DNA of 40,217 nucleotides, taken from contig JAGUUY010000051.1 of NCBI GenBank assembly GCA_020063185.1, positions 1-40,217 of the forward strand, written 5' to 3'. Below the pieces are notes generated by a model that was not told where the DNA came from, did no database searches, and saw only the letters and a list, made by a program, of their open reading frames with translations. The DNA is from Bacillota bacterium. Its GTDB lineage: Bacteria > Bacillota > Desulfotomaculia > Desulfotomaculales > Ammonificaceae. Positions 16,087 through 25,166 of the stretch are shown in pieces. The position numbers and the translations under genes were made by a program. Every line of letters begins with the position of its first letter. The stretch's first letter is position 1.

Positions 16087-17187
16087 AGATCCTAATACCT
16101 CCCGGTAAACCGCAACCGTTGCCGCCGCCATCCTGCCGGCGGGAAATTCCCGCCTGACGAAATCCCGTCCGCGTGCGGCCATTTCCTTCGCGGCAGCACG
16201 GTCTTCCAGTACCAGGCAGACCGCCCGGGCAAGCGCCGCGGCATCCGCCGGCGGAACGAGGAAGCCGGTCTCGCCGTCCCGTACAACCTCTAAAAGCCCA
16301 CCCACTCTGGTTGCTACAACAGGCGTCTCGTGCAAAAACGCCTCAAGGACCACCAGCCCAAACCCCTCTGCCAGCGACGGGAGTACGAGCGCCGCAAATT
16401 CCGGGTAGTAAAGCATTACCTCCTTGCGGAAACCCGTAAATATCACCCTGCCCTCGAGTCCAAGCGTTCTTGTCTGCCTTTCCAGTTCCGGTCGTTCGGG
16501 ACCGGAGCCGATTATGAGAAAACGTGTTTCGGGGTACCGTTTTAAAACCTCTGCCGCGGCCGCGATAAAATAGCGGTGTCCTTTGACCAGGTGAAGCCGG
16601 CCCACCGTTGCGATAAGAGGCACGCCTTCAGGCAGTCCTAAACTCTCCCGTAGGTCTATATCCGGCTTGCTTTGTTCTATGTCAAGGCTTATCCCGTTGT
16701 GCACAACCGATATTTTCTTCCTGGAAACACCTTTTTTCTCGAGGTCGGCGGCAATAAAATCCGAAACCGCAATAAACCGCGTGGTAAACCTGCTTGTCAA
16801 CCGCTCACTCAAGGCGTTAACCACCCTGGTGACCGGATGGGGATAATCTTGGGACAGGAAGCTGTGCACCGTGGTACACACCGGTAGTCCGATCCCCCGC
16901 GACGCCAGGCGTCCCAAGAGGTTCGCCCTCACGCCGTGTGTATGAACAATGTCGTATCCCGATAGAATCTCCCTTAGCCGCCACGCTACCCCAAGATCCA
17001 GCTTGTTACGCATCGGCATAACCGTCACCCTCATCCCTGCCTCTTGGGCTATCGGAGAAAACGGGGCCGTGAAAAGGCACGCCGCGTCCAGCTGTGCATC
17101 CCGCGGGTTGATGGATTTAAACAGGGTCAAAATATGCCGCTCCGCACCGCCGAATTCGCCGCCCCCGATGACGTGAAGTACTCTCAT
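16021..17187 (-). CDS. GT4-family glycosyltransferase
   Basis: This roughly 388-residue GT-B glycosyltransferase begins with MRVLHVIGGGEFGGAERH, typical of GT4 enzymes, and has the donor-binding EX7E motif EGFGLVVLE with PVVATRVGG after it. TVGRLHLVKGH starts the C-terminal domain. It would add a sugar from a nucleotide donor to a surface polysaccharide in the cytoplasm. I place the start at ATG 17187 because family members begin MRVLHV; an ATG at 17232 adds 15 arginine-rich residues. The last 20 or so residues (from about SQPQSHRGHREKN) are encoded by the short-repeat block, so the natural stop seems to have been lost or overwritten. Confidence 0.88.
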   Translation of the reverse strand: MRVLHVIGGGEFGGAERHILTLFKSINPRDAQLDAACLFTAPFSPIAQEAGMRVTVMPMRNKLDLGVAWRLREILSGYDIVHTHGVRANLLGRLASRGIGLPVCTTVHSFLSQDYPHPVTRVVNALSERLTSRFTTRFIAVSDFIAADLEKKGVSRKKISVVHNGISLDIEQSKPDIDLRESLGLPEGVPLIATVGRLHLVKGHRYFIAAAAEVLKRYPETRFLIIGSGPERPELERQTRTLGLEGRVIFTGFRKEVMLYYPEFAALVLPSLAEGFGLVVLEAFLHETPVVATRVGGLLEVVRDGETGFLVPPADAAALARAVCLVLEDRAAAKEMAARGRDFVRREFPAGRMAAATVAVYREVLGSQPQSHRGHREKNPEVSSRNPE

Positions 17188-17222
17188 ACGCCGCAAACCG
17201 CCTGTCCTCCTATAGCTGGAGG

Positions 17223-18785
17223 TTGGCATCAATCACCGTATGGTGTCGACAACCCACAAGCTTTATAATAACACTGAACAAAACTCTACTGGAGGTTTTA
17301 TTTCTGCCAGGTTTGTCAGAAATAACAAAAACCAGTCTTTCTTGCCGGCTTATCCAGCTAATCCGGGAAGCATGGGCACACAGCCTCTTTGCCGGCTGGC
17401 TGCGCAGGGAACCCTTCTGGGTGACCGGTACTTCCATGGTTATCCACACATTCCGGGAGCGGGTACTGCCCCCGTGGCTGCGGCCGACAGAGCCGGCAGG
17501 CGGGAGAACAGGGATTTCAGCCGGAAGCAGTCTGCCGGCCGTCGCCAACGGCGCCTGGTTATGCTTGCTGCCGCTCTGCGCTTACCCTCTAATCGATTAC
17601 GTCCTGCGGCTTGGAAAACCCGCGGGGGGCCTTGCCGGCACGTGGGACGATCTTTTTCTGCTTCTTTGCCTGACCGTCGTCGCCATACGCGTTTATGTCA
17701 GGGGGCTTTCGGCCTACCGTACCACCGACCTGCACCTGCCGCTTTTCGTCTACTTCGGCATGTTTTTGTTTTTGTTTTTTCTCCGCTCACCTGAAACCAA
17801 GGTTGGTATCGAAGGACTCCGGGTTTATCTTGAATACGCCCTGTGGTTCTTTGTCGGCTTAAACATCCCCGACAACAAACGCCAGGTTAAAACGTTCACC
17901 ACGTGCCTCATTTTGGTATGCGTAATTCTTGCCTTTCACGGCATCGCTCAGTACGTCGCCCGCGTCCCCATCCCCGCCAACTGGGTCGACCAGGCCGAAG
18001 CAGGAGTCCGCTCCCGCGCTTTTTCCGTGGTGGGCAGCCCGAACATCCTGGGCAGCCTGCTCGCCCTGGTCCTCCCGCTGAGTATTGCCGGCTTTTTGAA
18101 TTCCGGAACGTGGCGCCCGCGTATCGGTTATGCGGCAGCCACGCTGGCGCTCGGACTTTGCCTGTTTCTCACCTTTTCACGCGGCGCCTGGCTTGCAGCC
18201 TTTGCCGGCCTGGCGCTGTTCGCTTTGCTCAGCAATCCGAGGATGCTCTGGGCCGTGGCCGGCGTCGTTGTTGCCGCGCCGCTTGTTTCGCCGAGCATCG
18301 CGGGCCGGGTTCTCTATATGTTTTCCTCCGGCTACATTGTGTCCAGCGAACGTTCCGGCAGGATTGCCCGCTGGCAGGCAGCCATCGAGAAGGTCTCTCA
18401 GCACCCCTGGGTGGGTGAAGGCTTCGGCCGGTTTGGGGGGGCCGTTGCCACCCGCGCCATCCCCGGCAGCTTCTACGTCGATAATTTCTATTTGAAGACC
18501 GCCGCTGAAAGCGGCGTGCCCGGCCTTGCGGTCCTTATTTGGGTGCTCGTCTCGGCCTGGCGGGCAGGTTATCGCGTTTTTACCCTGCTGGCCCAACGCG
18601 CTGAAAAGACATTGGCCGCCGCGTTTTTAAGCGGGCTCACCGCCGTTTTAATCCACAACGTCGTGGAAAACATTTTTGAGGCCCCGCTCATGAGCACTTT
18701 CTTTTGGTTATTACTTGGTCTTCTGCTGGCAATGCCTCTCCTCGGTGAAAGTAACGAAAAATCAACCCGCAGTCCGGTTTCTTAA
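17223..18785 (+). CDS. O-antigen ligase/polymerase (Wzy/WaaL) family membrane protein
   Basis: This polytopic membrane protein of up to 520 residues has ten or more hydrophobic segments from about residue 105 on. It has the Wzy_C signatures LTFSRGAWLAAFAG and HPWVGEGFGRFGG. Such proteins polymerise or transfer lipid-linked glycans on the outer face of the membrane. The start is uncertain. The longest frame uses TTG 17223 with GGAGG immediately adjacent. A GGAGG at about 17291 lies eight bases before an in-frame CTG at 17304, which may be the real start. The gene faces away from the GT4 gene and converges on csaB. It is one of two plus-strand genes here. Confidence 0.85.
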   Translation: MASITVWCRQPTSFIITLNKTLLEVLFLPGLSEITKTSLSCRLIQLIREAWAHSLFAGWLRREPFWVTGTSMVIHTFRERVLPPWLRPTEPAGGRTGISAGSSLPAVANGAWLCLLPLCAYPLIDYVLRLGKPAGGLAGTWDDLFLLLCLTVVAIRVYVRGLSAYRTTDLHLPLFVYFGMFLFLFFLRSPETKVGIEGLRVYLEYALWFFVGLNIPDNKRQVKTFTTCLILVCVILAFHGIAQYVARVPIPANWVDQAEAGVRSRAFSVVGSPNILGSLLALVLPLSIAGFLNSGTWRPRIGYAAATLALGLCLFLTFSRGAWLAAFAGLALFALLSNPRMLWAVAGVVVAAPLVSPSIAGRVLYMFSSGYIVSSERSGRIARWQAAIEKVSQHPWVGEGFGRFGGAVATRAIPGSFYVDNFYLKTAAESGVPGLAVLIWVLVSAWRAGYRVFTLLAQRAEKTLAAAFLSGLTAVLIHNVVENIFEAPLMSTFFWLLLGLLLAMPLLGESNEKSTRSPVS

Positions 18786-18854
18786 ATCCTTGGCGGCCGC
18801 CGGCGCCGACTATAACAGCGCGGGCCGACCTTATCCCGCAACTGATCCTGAAAC

Positions 18855-20033
18855 TCAGTGCCGGCCCCTATCCGGCTTGTACAAGAGGTCAACGACTAAA
18901 TCCGCATTTGCTTCGGCGCGTTCCTTAAGGCTGCGAACCCGCTCCTCAACTCGTGCGCGCGTGGCGCCGAGATTCTTCAGAAATTCCTGCGTGGTACGGT
19001 TTAAAACCACTTCGTTCACCTCGGCCAGGGGAATGGACGGCAAGCCGACCTGGTCCATAAACCGCCCTACTTTAGGATCATATACCAACCCGACAGCGGG
19101 TACGCCGAACAGGGCAGCGAAGATTAAAAAGTGCAGCCGCATTCCCATCCCGAAATCCAGGTGGGCCATCACAGCCATCAAATCGCGAAACCCCCTGATA
19201 TTTTCCAGAATTACCGCCGGTTGCCGCATGGTTTCCCGGACCTGACGGAGGACTTGGAGGTCGCTTGTCTGAAGAGGTATCAGTACCACTTGCCATCCCT
19301 GGGACCTTAATTGATCCGCAGTCCGCGCCACCGCGGCTACAGACGCCCACAGGCGCGGCCACGGTCTTAACGAAAGACCGAGCAGCGGACCGCGCCCCCC
19401 CGCGGCGTATGCTTCGCCGTTTCGCCCGCCGGCCTCGATACCGGTTACCGGCGTGCCGGCCGGCGGCCCTGTGTCTACGCCGGCGGCGGTAAGAAGTGCG
19501 CGTCCACGTTCCCGGTCGGCGGCTTCCACTTCGAGCCCCAGGACCGGATCGGTGGTCACAAACGCCCGCCGTATAACACCAAGGGTCCTCAACTCTTCCA
19601 GGGAGCCTTCGTCGCGGAGGGTAATGACGTCCGCCCGGTTCATCACCCGCCGGACCAGTTCCCTGCTGATACGGCGTTTTAAAGGTCCTATGCCTTGACC
19701 GTAAAGGCAAATTTTCCTGCCCAGCAGCCGGGCCATAATGATTATGCCGCCGTAGTAAAAGACGCTGCGAGGGCTGGTCACATCCTGAAACAAGCTCCCG
19801 CCGCCGCTTAAAAGAAGGTCTGCCCTTTTAAGTTCCCGCCAGATTAACCTGATGTCCCTGCGGGGGATGGCTTCCACCCCGAAATCCCGTGCCGTGTCCT
19901 CCGGCCGCTGGGATAAAACCGCTATTTCGAGTGCGGGTATCCTTTTCTTGAGCTGGGTGACGATGGCGAAAAGCATCGCTTCGTCGCCGCAATTGCCGAA
20001 GCCGTAATAACCGGAGATGACTATCCTGGGCAA
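18855..20033 (-). CDS. csaB: Polysaccharide pyruvyl transferase CsaB
   Basis: This 392-residue enzyme matches CsaB, which adds a pyruvate ketal from phosphoenolpyruvate to a wall-polymer sugar. Pyruvylated polymer is the ligand for SLH-domain S-layer proteins. It begins with ISGYYGFGNCGDEAML and has LLLSGGGSLFQD and YGQGIGPL. A glycine- and alanine-rich insert at about 187-215 interrupts the protein just before LLGLSLRPWPR. The start is TTG 20033 behind GAGGGG. It lies 15 bases after the TagA/WecG gene, so the two form an operon. SLH proteins are expected elsewhere in the genome. Confidence 0.92.
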   Translation of the reverse strand: MPRIVISGYYGFGNCGDEAMLFAIVTQLKKRIPALEIAVLSQRPEDTARDFGVEAIPRRDIRLIWRELKRADLLLSGGGSLFQDVTSPRSVFYYGGIIIMARLLGRKICLYGQGIGPLKRRISRELVRRVMNRADVITLRDEGSLEELRTLGVIRRAFVTTDPVLGLEVEAADRERGRALLTAAGVDTGPPAGTPVTGIEAGGRNGEAYAAGGRGPLLGLSLRPWPRLWASVAAVARTADQLRSQGWQVVLIPLQTSDLQVLRQVRETMRQPAVILENIRGFRDLMAVMAHLDFGMGMRLHFLIFAALFGVPAVGLVYDPKVGRFMDQVGLPSIPLAEVNEVVLNRTTQEFLKNLGATRARVEERVRSLKERAEANADLVVDLLYKPDRGRH

Positions 20034-20048
20034 TTTTTTCCCCTCACT

Positions 20049-20780
20049 TTAACGGCCGAAGAGCCTTACCCGGATAACAAAAAGGGCGAACAGGGGCAAG
20101 ACCAGCATCCTCCGCCAGCGCCACGGCTCTCGTAATAGCCTTCCCAACCATTCAAGCCCTAGACGCCGCATCCAAACGGGCGCCCGTTTTACGCGTCCGG
20201 CAACCACGTCAAAGCTGCCGCCTACACCTATGGCCACCAACGGGGCTAAGGTTTGGCGGTTTGCATGTATCCATCGTTCTTGCCGCGGGGCCCCTAGTCC
20301 GACAAAAAGAAGCTGCGGTGCTGCAGATTTGACCTTGGCGATCACCGCCGGTTCCTCTTCCGGTGAAAAATAACCATGGTGCGCGCCGACAATTCTTAAG
20401 CCCGGAAGGTCCTGCAAAAGGCGGGTTGCCGCACCTTCGGCGACACCCGGTCTACCCCCCAGCAAAAACACCCGCCATCCTTCAAAAACAGCCCGGCGGC
20501 AGATATGCAACATAAGATCGATTCCGGTTACTCTTTCGGGGACCCGAAGGCCGCTCAGCCGCAATGCCCACTGAAGGCCTATGCCGTCGACCGTAACCAG
20601 GGCCGCTTGCTCCAAAATCCGCCCCAGGTCTCGCTCGGTCTGGGCACGGTACAGGTATTCCGGGTTTAAAGTAACAACCTGGTGCATTCCTCCATGGGCG
20701 ATCAGTGCCGCAACCCGGACCGTTGCTTCCTGCGTAGTCACTGGGTCGATGTCGAACCCTAAGAACTTAAGACGATCCAT
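20049..20780 (-). CDS. TagA/WecG/CpsF-family glycosyltransferase
   Basis: This 243-residue GT26 enzyme probably transfers N-acetylmannosamine or its uronic acid to undecaprenyl-PP-GlcNAc, the second step after TagO/WecA. Signatures are VTVDGIGLQWALRL near residue 63, LLGGRPGVAEGAA and the LLFVGLGAPRQERWIH motif. The C-terminus is basic and hydrophobic, as expected for membrane binding. Length is normal. The start is ATG 20780 with a weak AAGG upstream. It directly precedes csaB, the gene pair found in species with pyruvylated secondary wall polymers. Confidence 0.92.
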   Translation of the reverse strand: MDRLKFLGFDIDPVTTQEATVRVAALIAHGGMHQVVTLNPEYLYRAQTERDLGRILEQAALVTVDGIGLQWALRLSGLRVPERVTGIDLMLHICRRAVFEGWRVFLLGGRPGVAEGAATRLLQDLPGLRIVGAHHGYFSPEEEPAVIAKVKSAAPQLLFVGLGAPRQERWIHANRQTLAPLVAIGVGGSFDVVAGRVKRAPVWMRRLGLEWLGRLLREPWRWRRMLVLPLFALFVIRVRLFGR

Positions 20781-20797
20781 GAGCCTTAAATTTCGCT

Positions 20798-20828
20798 AAA
20801 AAAGCCGACTCTCCTCTCATAGCCGGCT
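20798..20828 (-). terminator. Intrinsic terminator of the efflux operon
   Basis: On the minus strand an AGCCG/CGGCT stem (plus-strand arms 20803-20807 and 20824-20828) is followed by TTTTTT. It lies just downstream of the MFS pump gene and before the TagA/WecG gene. Confidence 0.7.
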
Positions 20829-20880
20829 AAAACTTATTTCCAGTACGTAACGTCCCACCAGTAGAATTCAAAATACTTCC

Positions 20881-22512
20881 TTAGCGGTCCTGTTCCGTTG
20901 CACCCACCGGATTAATCGAACCGACACCCCGCCGATCAGCCATGAAGCGTTCCTCCTCGCGCTTGCGCGCCGCTTCGATTCTGCCGCGTGTGAGGCCTAA
21001 AACAAGCGGGATAGCCGCCAGCGCCAGCACGGCGGCTATTATGAAGGCATCTCCAACCGCCAGTACCGCAGCCTGCTTGTGTACCATCCCGGCAAGCAGA
21101 CCGGGTGTCGCCCCATCGGCGGCAGCCGGTCCTATCACTGCGGACACACCCGCCACAACTTGGTTATAATGATAGGATCCAAGCGGTTCCAAAAGCCCTA
21201 CCGCTTCCGAAAGACGTTCCGTGTGGAACGCCGTTCGGTCAACGAGAACATAAGTCACCAGCGCAATACCGAAAGAAGCCGCCACCTGCCGCACCACGTT
21301 CATCATCGCCGAAGCCTGCGCGACCATGGGTCCCGGGACGGTATTCATACCGGCCGTCATCAGCGGCATCATCGAAAACCCTAAACCGACACTACGCAAA
21401 CTCAACAATACCTGCAGGTCGCGCACCGGTATATCCGCCGTAATGTTATGGAGGACATAAGTCATGACGCCCACTAAAGCCAACCCGCAAGAAGCCAAGA
21501 TCGCCGCGCCCAGTTTGTCGAACAGCTTTCCGGCTAAAGGCATGAGGGCTCCGGCGACCAGGGCTGCGGGCATGAGGATCAGACCCGTCTGCAGCGGCGA
21601 GTGTCCCTGAACACTTTGCGTAAACATCGGAACGATAAATATCCCGGTAAAAAGAGCGATCGCAGCCATACTTGAAGCCGCGAGGCTGAGAAGATATGTT
21701 GTATTCCGCAGCAGCCGAACATCCATAACCGGCTGGGGAACATGCAGCTCCCAAAAAAAGAAAAGTACAAAACCAAAAAAACCTACAACCAAAAAGGTTA
21801 CCGTGCTTTGCGCCGACCAACCCCAACTCTGCCCTTTGCTCAGCGCAAACAGAATTGCAAAACAAGCGCCGCTTATCAGAACAAGACCGATGTAGTCCAA
21901 CTTGAGCGCGCTAAGCCGAGGAGTCTCTTTCAAAAAAGCCAGTCCAAGCAAGACCGTAAAAAGACCAACCGGGAGGTTGATGTAAAAAATCAGCCGCCAG
22001 GAGAAATTGTCGACTAGATAACCGCCGAGCGTCGGTCCAATGGTCGGGGCAACCATCATGGTCAAGCCCCAAACACCCAAAGCCATCCCGATCTTTTCTT
22101 TAGGCCAGATCCGGTAAATATACGCCATGCTGATTGGGATCACCATCCCGCCCCCGATGGCTTGAAATCCCCGCGCCACAATGATCGAATCAGCGCTCCA
22201 GGACATACCGCATAGCATCGACGTGATCGTAAATAACACCAAGGAACCTAAGTAAATCGTTTTGTAGCCGAACCGGTCCGCGAGGTACCCCGATGCCGGG
22301 ATAACCATTCCCCCTACCAGCAGGTAAATGGTCAGCACCCATTGAATATGGTCGGTGGAGACGTTAAAAATGTTCATCATCCGGGGAAGGGCGACGTTGA
22401 CGATGCTGCCGTCCAAAACGCCCATGAACGTACCCAGGATTAGGACAAAAAGCGCTCCCCACGGAAGGCGGCCTGTTGGGTTATGCCCCTTTTCTGCTGA
22501 CTGGTGCGACAT
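20881..22512 (-). CDS. DHA2-family (EmrB/QacA) drug:proton antiporter
   Basis: This 543-residue major facilitator transporter has about 14 transmembrane segments. It carries the DHA2 signatures LGTFMGVLDGSIVNVALP in helix 1, LADRFGYKTIYLGS in loop 2-3 and LGVWGLTMMVAPTIGPTLGG in helix 5 (motif C of antiporters). It would expel drugs or other hydrophobic compounds using the proton gradient. The start is ATG 22512 behind CTCGAGGTAGGG. It is the last gene of the marR-adaptor-adaptor-pump operon and lies 46 bases after the short adaptor gene. The substrate is unknown. Confidence 0.94.
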   Translation of the reverse strand: MSHQSAEKGHNPTGRLPWGALFVLILGTFMGVLDGSIVNVALPRMMNIFNVSTDHIQWVLTIYLLVGGMVIPASGYLADRFGYKTIYLGSLVLFTITSMLCGMSWSADSIIVARGFQAIGGGMVIPISMAYIYRIWPKEKIGMALGVWGLTMMVAPTIGPTLGGYLVDNFSWRLIFYINLPVGLFTVLLGLAFLKETPRLSALKLDYIGLVLISGACFAILFALSKGQSWGWSAQSTVTFLVVGFFGFVLFFFWELHVPQPVMDVRLLRNTTYLLSLAASSMAAIALFTGIFIVPMFTQSVQGHSPLQTGLILMPAALVAGALMPLAGKLFDKLGAAILASCGLALVGVMTYVLHNITADIPVRDLQVLLSLRSVGLGFSMMPLMTAGMNTVPGPMVAQASAMMNVVRQVAASFGIALVTYVLVDRTAFHTERLSEAVGLLEPLGSYHYNQVVAGVSAVIGPAAADGATPGLLAGMVHKQAAVLAVGDAFIIAAVLALAAIPLVLGLTRGRIEAARKREEERFMADRRGVGSINPVGATEQDR

Positions 22513-22558
22513 TTCACCCTACCTCGAGTCGAATTCTTCGCCGGCCTCCAAAAATCGT

Positions 22559-23221
22559 TTACTCCCGCAGGTGAATACGCACCACCGCGCTCTGACCGAT
22601 CCTGAACGGCGCGCCGTCCGCGTTTTCAATGTGCACCTTTACCGGCACCCGTTGAGAGACCTTTACGAAACTGCCGCTTGTGGTCCGCGTGGGGAGGAGT
22701 GAAAATGTAGCCGCTACTGCGTCCGTAACCTCGCTGACCCGGCCTTCGAACTCTCGTTCGGGAATTCCGTCTACGGTGAAACTGACCCGCTGCCCCAGTT
22801 CAACTCTGGCTATTTTCTTCTCCTCAACGTTCACGGTTAGGTATACGTCACGTAAATCCACCAGCATCACCACCGGCTGGCCCGGCGCCACCACCTCGCC
22901 GGGACGGCTGAGCACCTTCAGCACCACCCCTGTTATAGGGGCCTTAACGAGGGTAAGATCGATGTTTCCTCCCGATGGAAGAGAGGGGTCGTCAACCCGG
23001 GCAATAATATCCCCGGCAGTGACACCGCGCCCTTCCAAGGCGCGCATCTCCAAAAGCCTGCCGCCTACTTGCGGGCCGGCTTTAAAAATTACCCCGTCAA
23101 GGTAAGCGTCCTCCGTACGGATGTAGTTGGCGTTGTTATACCAGTAGTAAAAAGTTAAAGCGGCTACGGTAACACACATCAGGACTAAAATCCCCAGGAA
23201 AACCCTTTTAGGCCCAGCCAT
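22559..23221 (-). CDS. Short HlyD/EmrA-family adaptor without coiled-coil hairpin
   Basis: This 220-residue membrane-fusion protein has one N-terminal transmembrane segment (about 8-28). NYIRTEDAYLDG and VGGRLLEM form the first half of the lipoyl domain. The second half, ITGVVLKVLSRPGEVV, follows almost directly, then a beta-barrel domain with GQRVSFTVDGIP. EmrA proteins are normally well over 300 residues, with a long helical hairpin between the lipoyl halves. Here only about ten residues (PSLPSGGNID) join them. A reach to an outer-membrane channel is therefore not possible, which fits a monoderm. It probably works with the MFS pump encoded next. Confidence 0.85.
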   Translation of the reverse strand: MAGPKRVFLGILVLMCVTVAALTFYYWYNNANYIRTEDAYLDGVIFKAGPQVGGRLLEMRALEGRGVTAGDIIARVDDPSLPSGGNIDLTLVKAPITGVVLKVLSRPGEVVAPGQPVVMLVDLRDVYLTVNVEEKKIARVELGQRVSFTVDGIPEREFEGRVSEVTDAVAATFSLLPTRTTSGSFVKVSQRVPVKVHIENADGAPFRIGQSAVVRIHLRE

Positions 23222-23303
23222 CTTTTTCTTCTGCCTCCACCTTTATTGGCGTGTACCTTCCTTGCCGATAAATTCGGCAGCGGGTTGGCTTACCCCGCCC
23301 ATA

Positions 23304-24632
23304 TCAACGTTGTTGGGCCGGGTCAAGCCGTATGTACTGATCCGTCACTTTTAGTCGCGTACCGCTTCGAATCTTATCCAGGCCGGAGACCACTACCTGA
23401 TCACCGGGGTCAAGCCCTTCCTTGATGATCGTATAACGCCCGTCGGACGGGCCTGTTTTGACTTTGCGCAGTACCGCCTTGTTTTCCAGGACGACGAATA
23501 CCGACATGGTCCCGTCCTCGGTAACGATAGCGCCGCAGGGGACCAGAAGATCTTCCGCCGCAATATTAAGGTCGGTCTCCGCAAACATGCCGGGTTTTAA
23601 TAAATGACCGGGGTTGGGGACGCAGACCTGTACACCGTAAGTCTTTGTACGCGGGTCCACCGCCGGACTGATCGTGCGGATTTGTCCCACAAAAGGCCCG
23701 GCCCCAAGTGCGGGAACCGTCACTTTTACCTCCTGCCCGGTCTTTAACTCGTTGACTTGCTGCTCCGATACCCCGCACTCGATTAGAACCTCGTCAATAT
23801 TAACAATGGTTACGGCCGGTGCCGCCGTAAAGGTCAACTCTCCGGGATCGACGTTCCGCGCGGAAACAATACCGTCTATGGGCGCAGTAAGAACCGTGTT
23901 TGCGGCGTTGGCCCGGGCTACCGCGAGGGCTGCCCGGGCCTGGTTAAGCTGTGCCGGTGCGACACGGTCTCTCTGGTCCACCGCCTGGTTGAGAGACGCC
24001 TCCGCTATTCTAAGCGCCCCGGAGGCGGTAACGTACGGCTGCTCGAACCGCGCTTCAAAATCCGCCTGGGCAATGGCTTCTTCGCGAAGCAACAGCTCCC
24101 CTCGTTCATAATTGGCCTTGGCCAAGTCAAAACTTTCCCGTGCCTGATCCAGTCCCGCCCTGGCCTTTTGTACCCCGAGATCCGCCTGCGCCGACCCGGC
24201 TTCCGCAACTCCTACCGCCGCTTCCGCCTGACTGAGCGCCGCCTCGATTTCCGGGGCGTCAAGGATAAGTACTATCTGACCTGCCTTGACTTCCTGGCCG
24301 ACCTCAACCGTTATTACTCCAACCCTTCCGGGGATTTTGGGCGACAGATTTACCTCTTCACTGGCTGCAACCTTCCCCGTAAGCAGGTTTCCGTAGCTGA
24401 GTCTCCCCGATTCAACCTTGGCCGCCGTTACGGGGATCCCAGCTTGGCCGACAGCCGGATTGCTGTTGCCGGCGCACCCTGCCGCTGCTACCGGGATGAG
24501 CAGGACCAGCAGCGCTAAAATACCGCCGCGCAACGGGCTCCATGACCATTTTTGCACTATGGGCGGCAGGGTTCCCGGGGAAGACGAGCCAACGCGCTTT
24601 ACGTTTTCCTTACCGAACCCGCGTGGTTTCAT
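23304..24632 (-). CDS. HlyD/RND-type efflux adaptor, probable lipoprotein
   Basis: This 442-residue protein has the complete adaptor plan. A hydrophobic segment at about 37-52 ends in a lipobox-like VAAAGC, with the acceptor cysteine at 53. Then come the first lipoyl half, a long alanine- and glutamate-rich coiled-coil hairpin (about 130-235), the second lipoyl half with APIDGIVSARNVDPGE, a beta-barrel and a membrane-proximal domain. It resembles AcrA/MacA-type adaptors. No RND or MacB partner is in the operon; the pump gene present is an MFS transporter. The start is ATG 24632 behind GGGAG. It is 18 bases after the marR stop. Confidence 0.88.
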   Translation of the reverse strand: MKPRGFGKENVKRVGSSSPGTLPPIVQKWSWSPLRGGILALLVLLIPVAAAGCAGNSNPAVGQAGIPVTAAKVESGRLSYGNLLTGKVAASEEVNLSPKIPGRVGVITVEVGQEVKAGQIVLILDAPEIEAALSQAEAAVGVAEAGSAQADLGVQKARAGLDQARESFDLAKANYERGELLLREEAIAQADFEARFEQPYVTASGALRIAEASLNQAVDQRDRVAPAQLNQARAALAVARANAANTVLTAPIDGIVSARNVDPGELTFTAAPAVTIVNIDEVLIECGVSEQQVNELKTGQEVKVTVPALGAGPFVGQIRTISPAVDPRTKTYGVQVCVPNPGHLLKPGMFAETDLNIAAEDLLVPCGAIVTEDGTMSVFVVLENKAVLRKVKTGPSDGRYTIIKEGLDPGDQVVVSGLDKIRSGTRLKVTDQYIRLDPAQQR

Positions 24633-24650
24633 TTCAGATTCTCCCTCTTG

Positions 24651-25145
24651 CTACTCCTCTTCCTGGAGCTTCTCCAGGACGGTATTCATAATCCGGTCCA
24701 ACGTCCGAATCTCCTCCAGCGAGAACCCCGAAAAATAACGCCGGAACATTTCTTTTCGGGCCGCCTCCGCACACACCAGAACTTCTCTCGCCCTGGGGGT
24801 CAATTCCAGCCAGACCACACGGCGGTCCCTTTGGTCGCGGTAACGCACGACCAGTTGCGAACGGACCAGTTTGTTTGCCAGCACCGTAACCGCCGCCAGC
24901 GTGACCCCAAGCTCGGCCGCCACCTCGGAAACCGTCTTCTTGTTACTTTCACCGAGGGCACGTAAAAAATAGAAAGGCGCTCCGCCTACCGCCGCCGAAA
25001 GAGGAAGCGCGGCGTTGCGCGGGACCCCCGCTTTTGCCTTTGCAGGAATCCGGCCCTGGTCCGGAACAAAGGTTTTGCGCAGCCGGCGGGCGAAAAGGCG
25101 CATTACCTCTTCTACCTTGGCCAGACACGTATCAAGGTTTTCCAT
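24651..25145 (-). CDS. MarR-family transcriptional regulator
   Basis: This 164-residue winged-helix regulator has the MarR core: the recognition region VSEVAAELGVTLAAVTVLANK and the wing RDQRDRRVVWLELTPRAREVL. It is the first gene of the efflux operon, and two perfect palindromes lie in its promoter, so it most likely represses its own operon and is released by a pump substrate. The start is ATG 25145 with a weak GGGTGA upstream. The basic stretch at about 22-45 after the first helix is longer than usual. The ligand cannot be inferred. Confidence 0.92.
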   Translation of the reverse strand: MENLDTCLAKVEEVMRLFARRLRKTFVPDQGRIPAKAKAGVPRNAALPLSAAVGGAPFYFLRALGESNKKTVSEVAAELGVTLAAVTVLANKLVRSQLVVRYRDQRDRRVVWLELTPRAREVLVCAEAARKEMFRRYFSGFSLEEIRTLDRIMNTVLEKLQEEE

Positions 25146-25166
25146 GCGTCACCCGTCAATAAAACT

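Noticed and set aside
18177-18596. Minus-strand frame of 139 codons inside the O-antigen ligase gene
   Set aside because: It lies opposite a membrane protein with clear family motifs, and its glycine-rich translation shows no domain.
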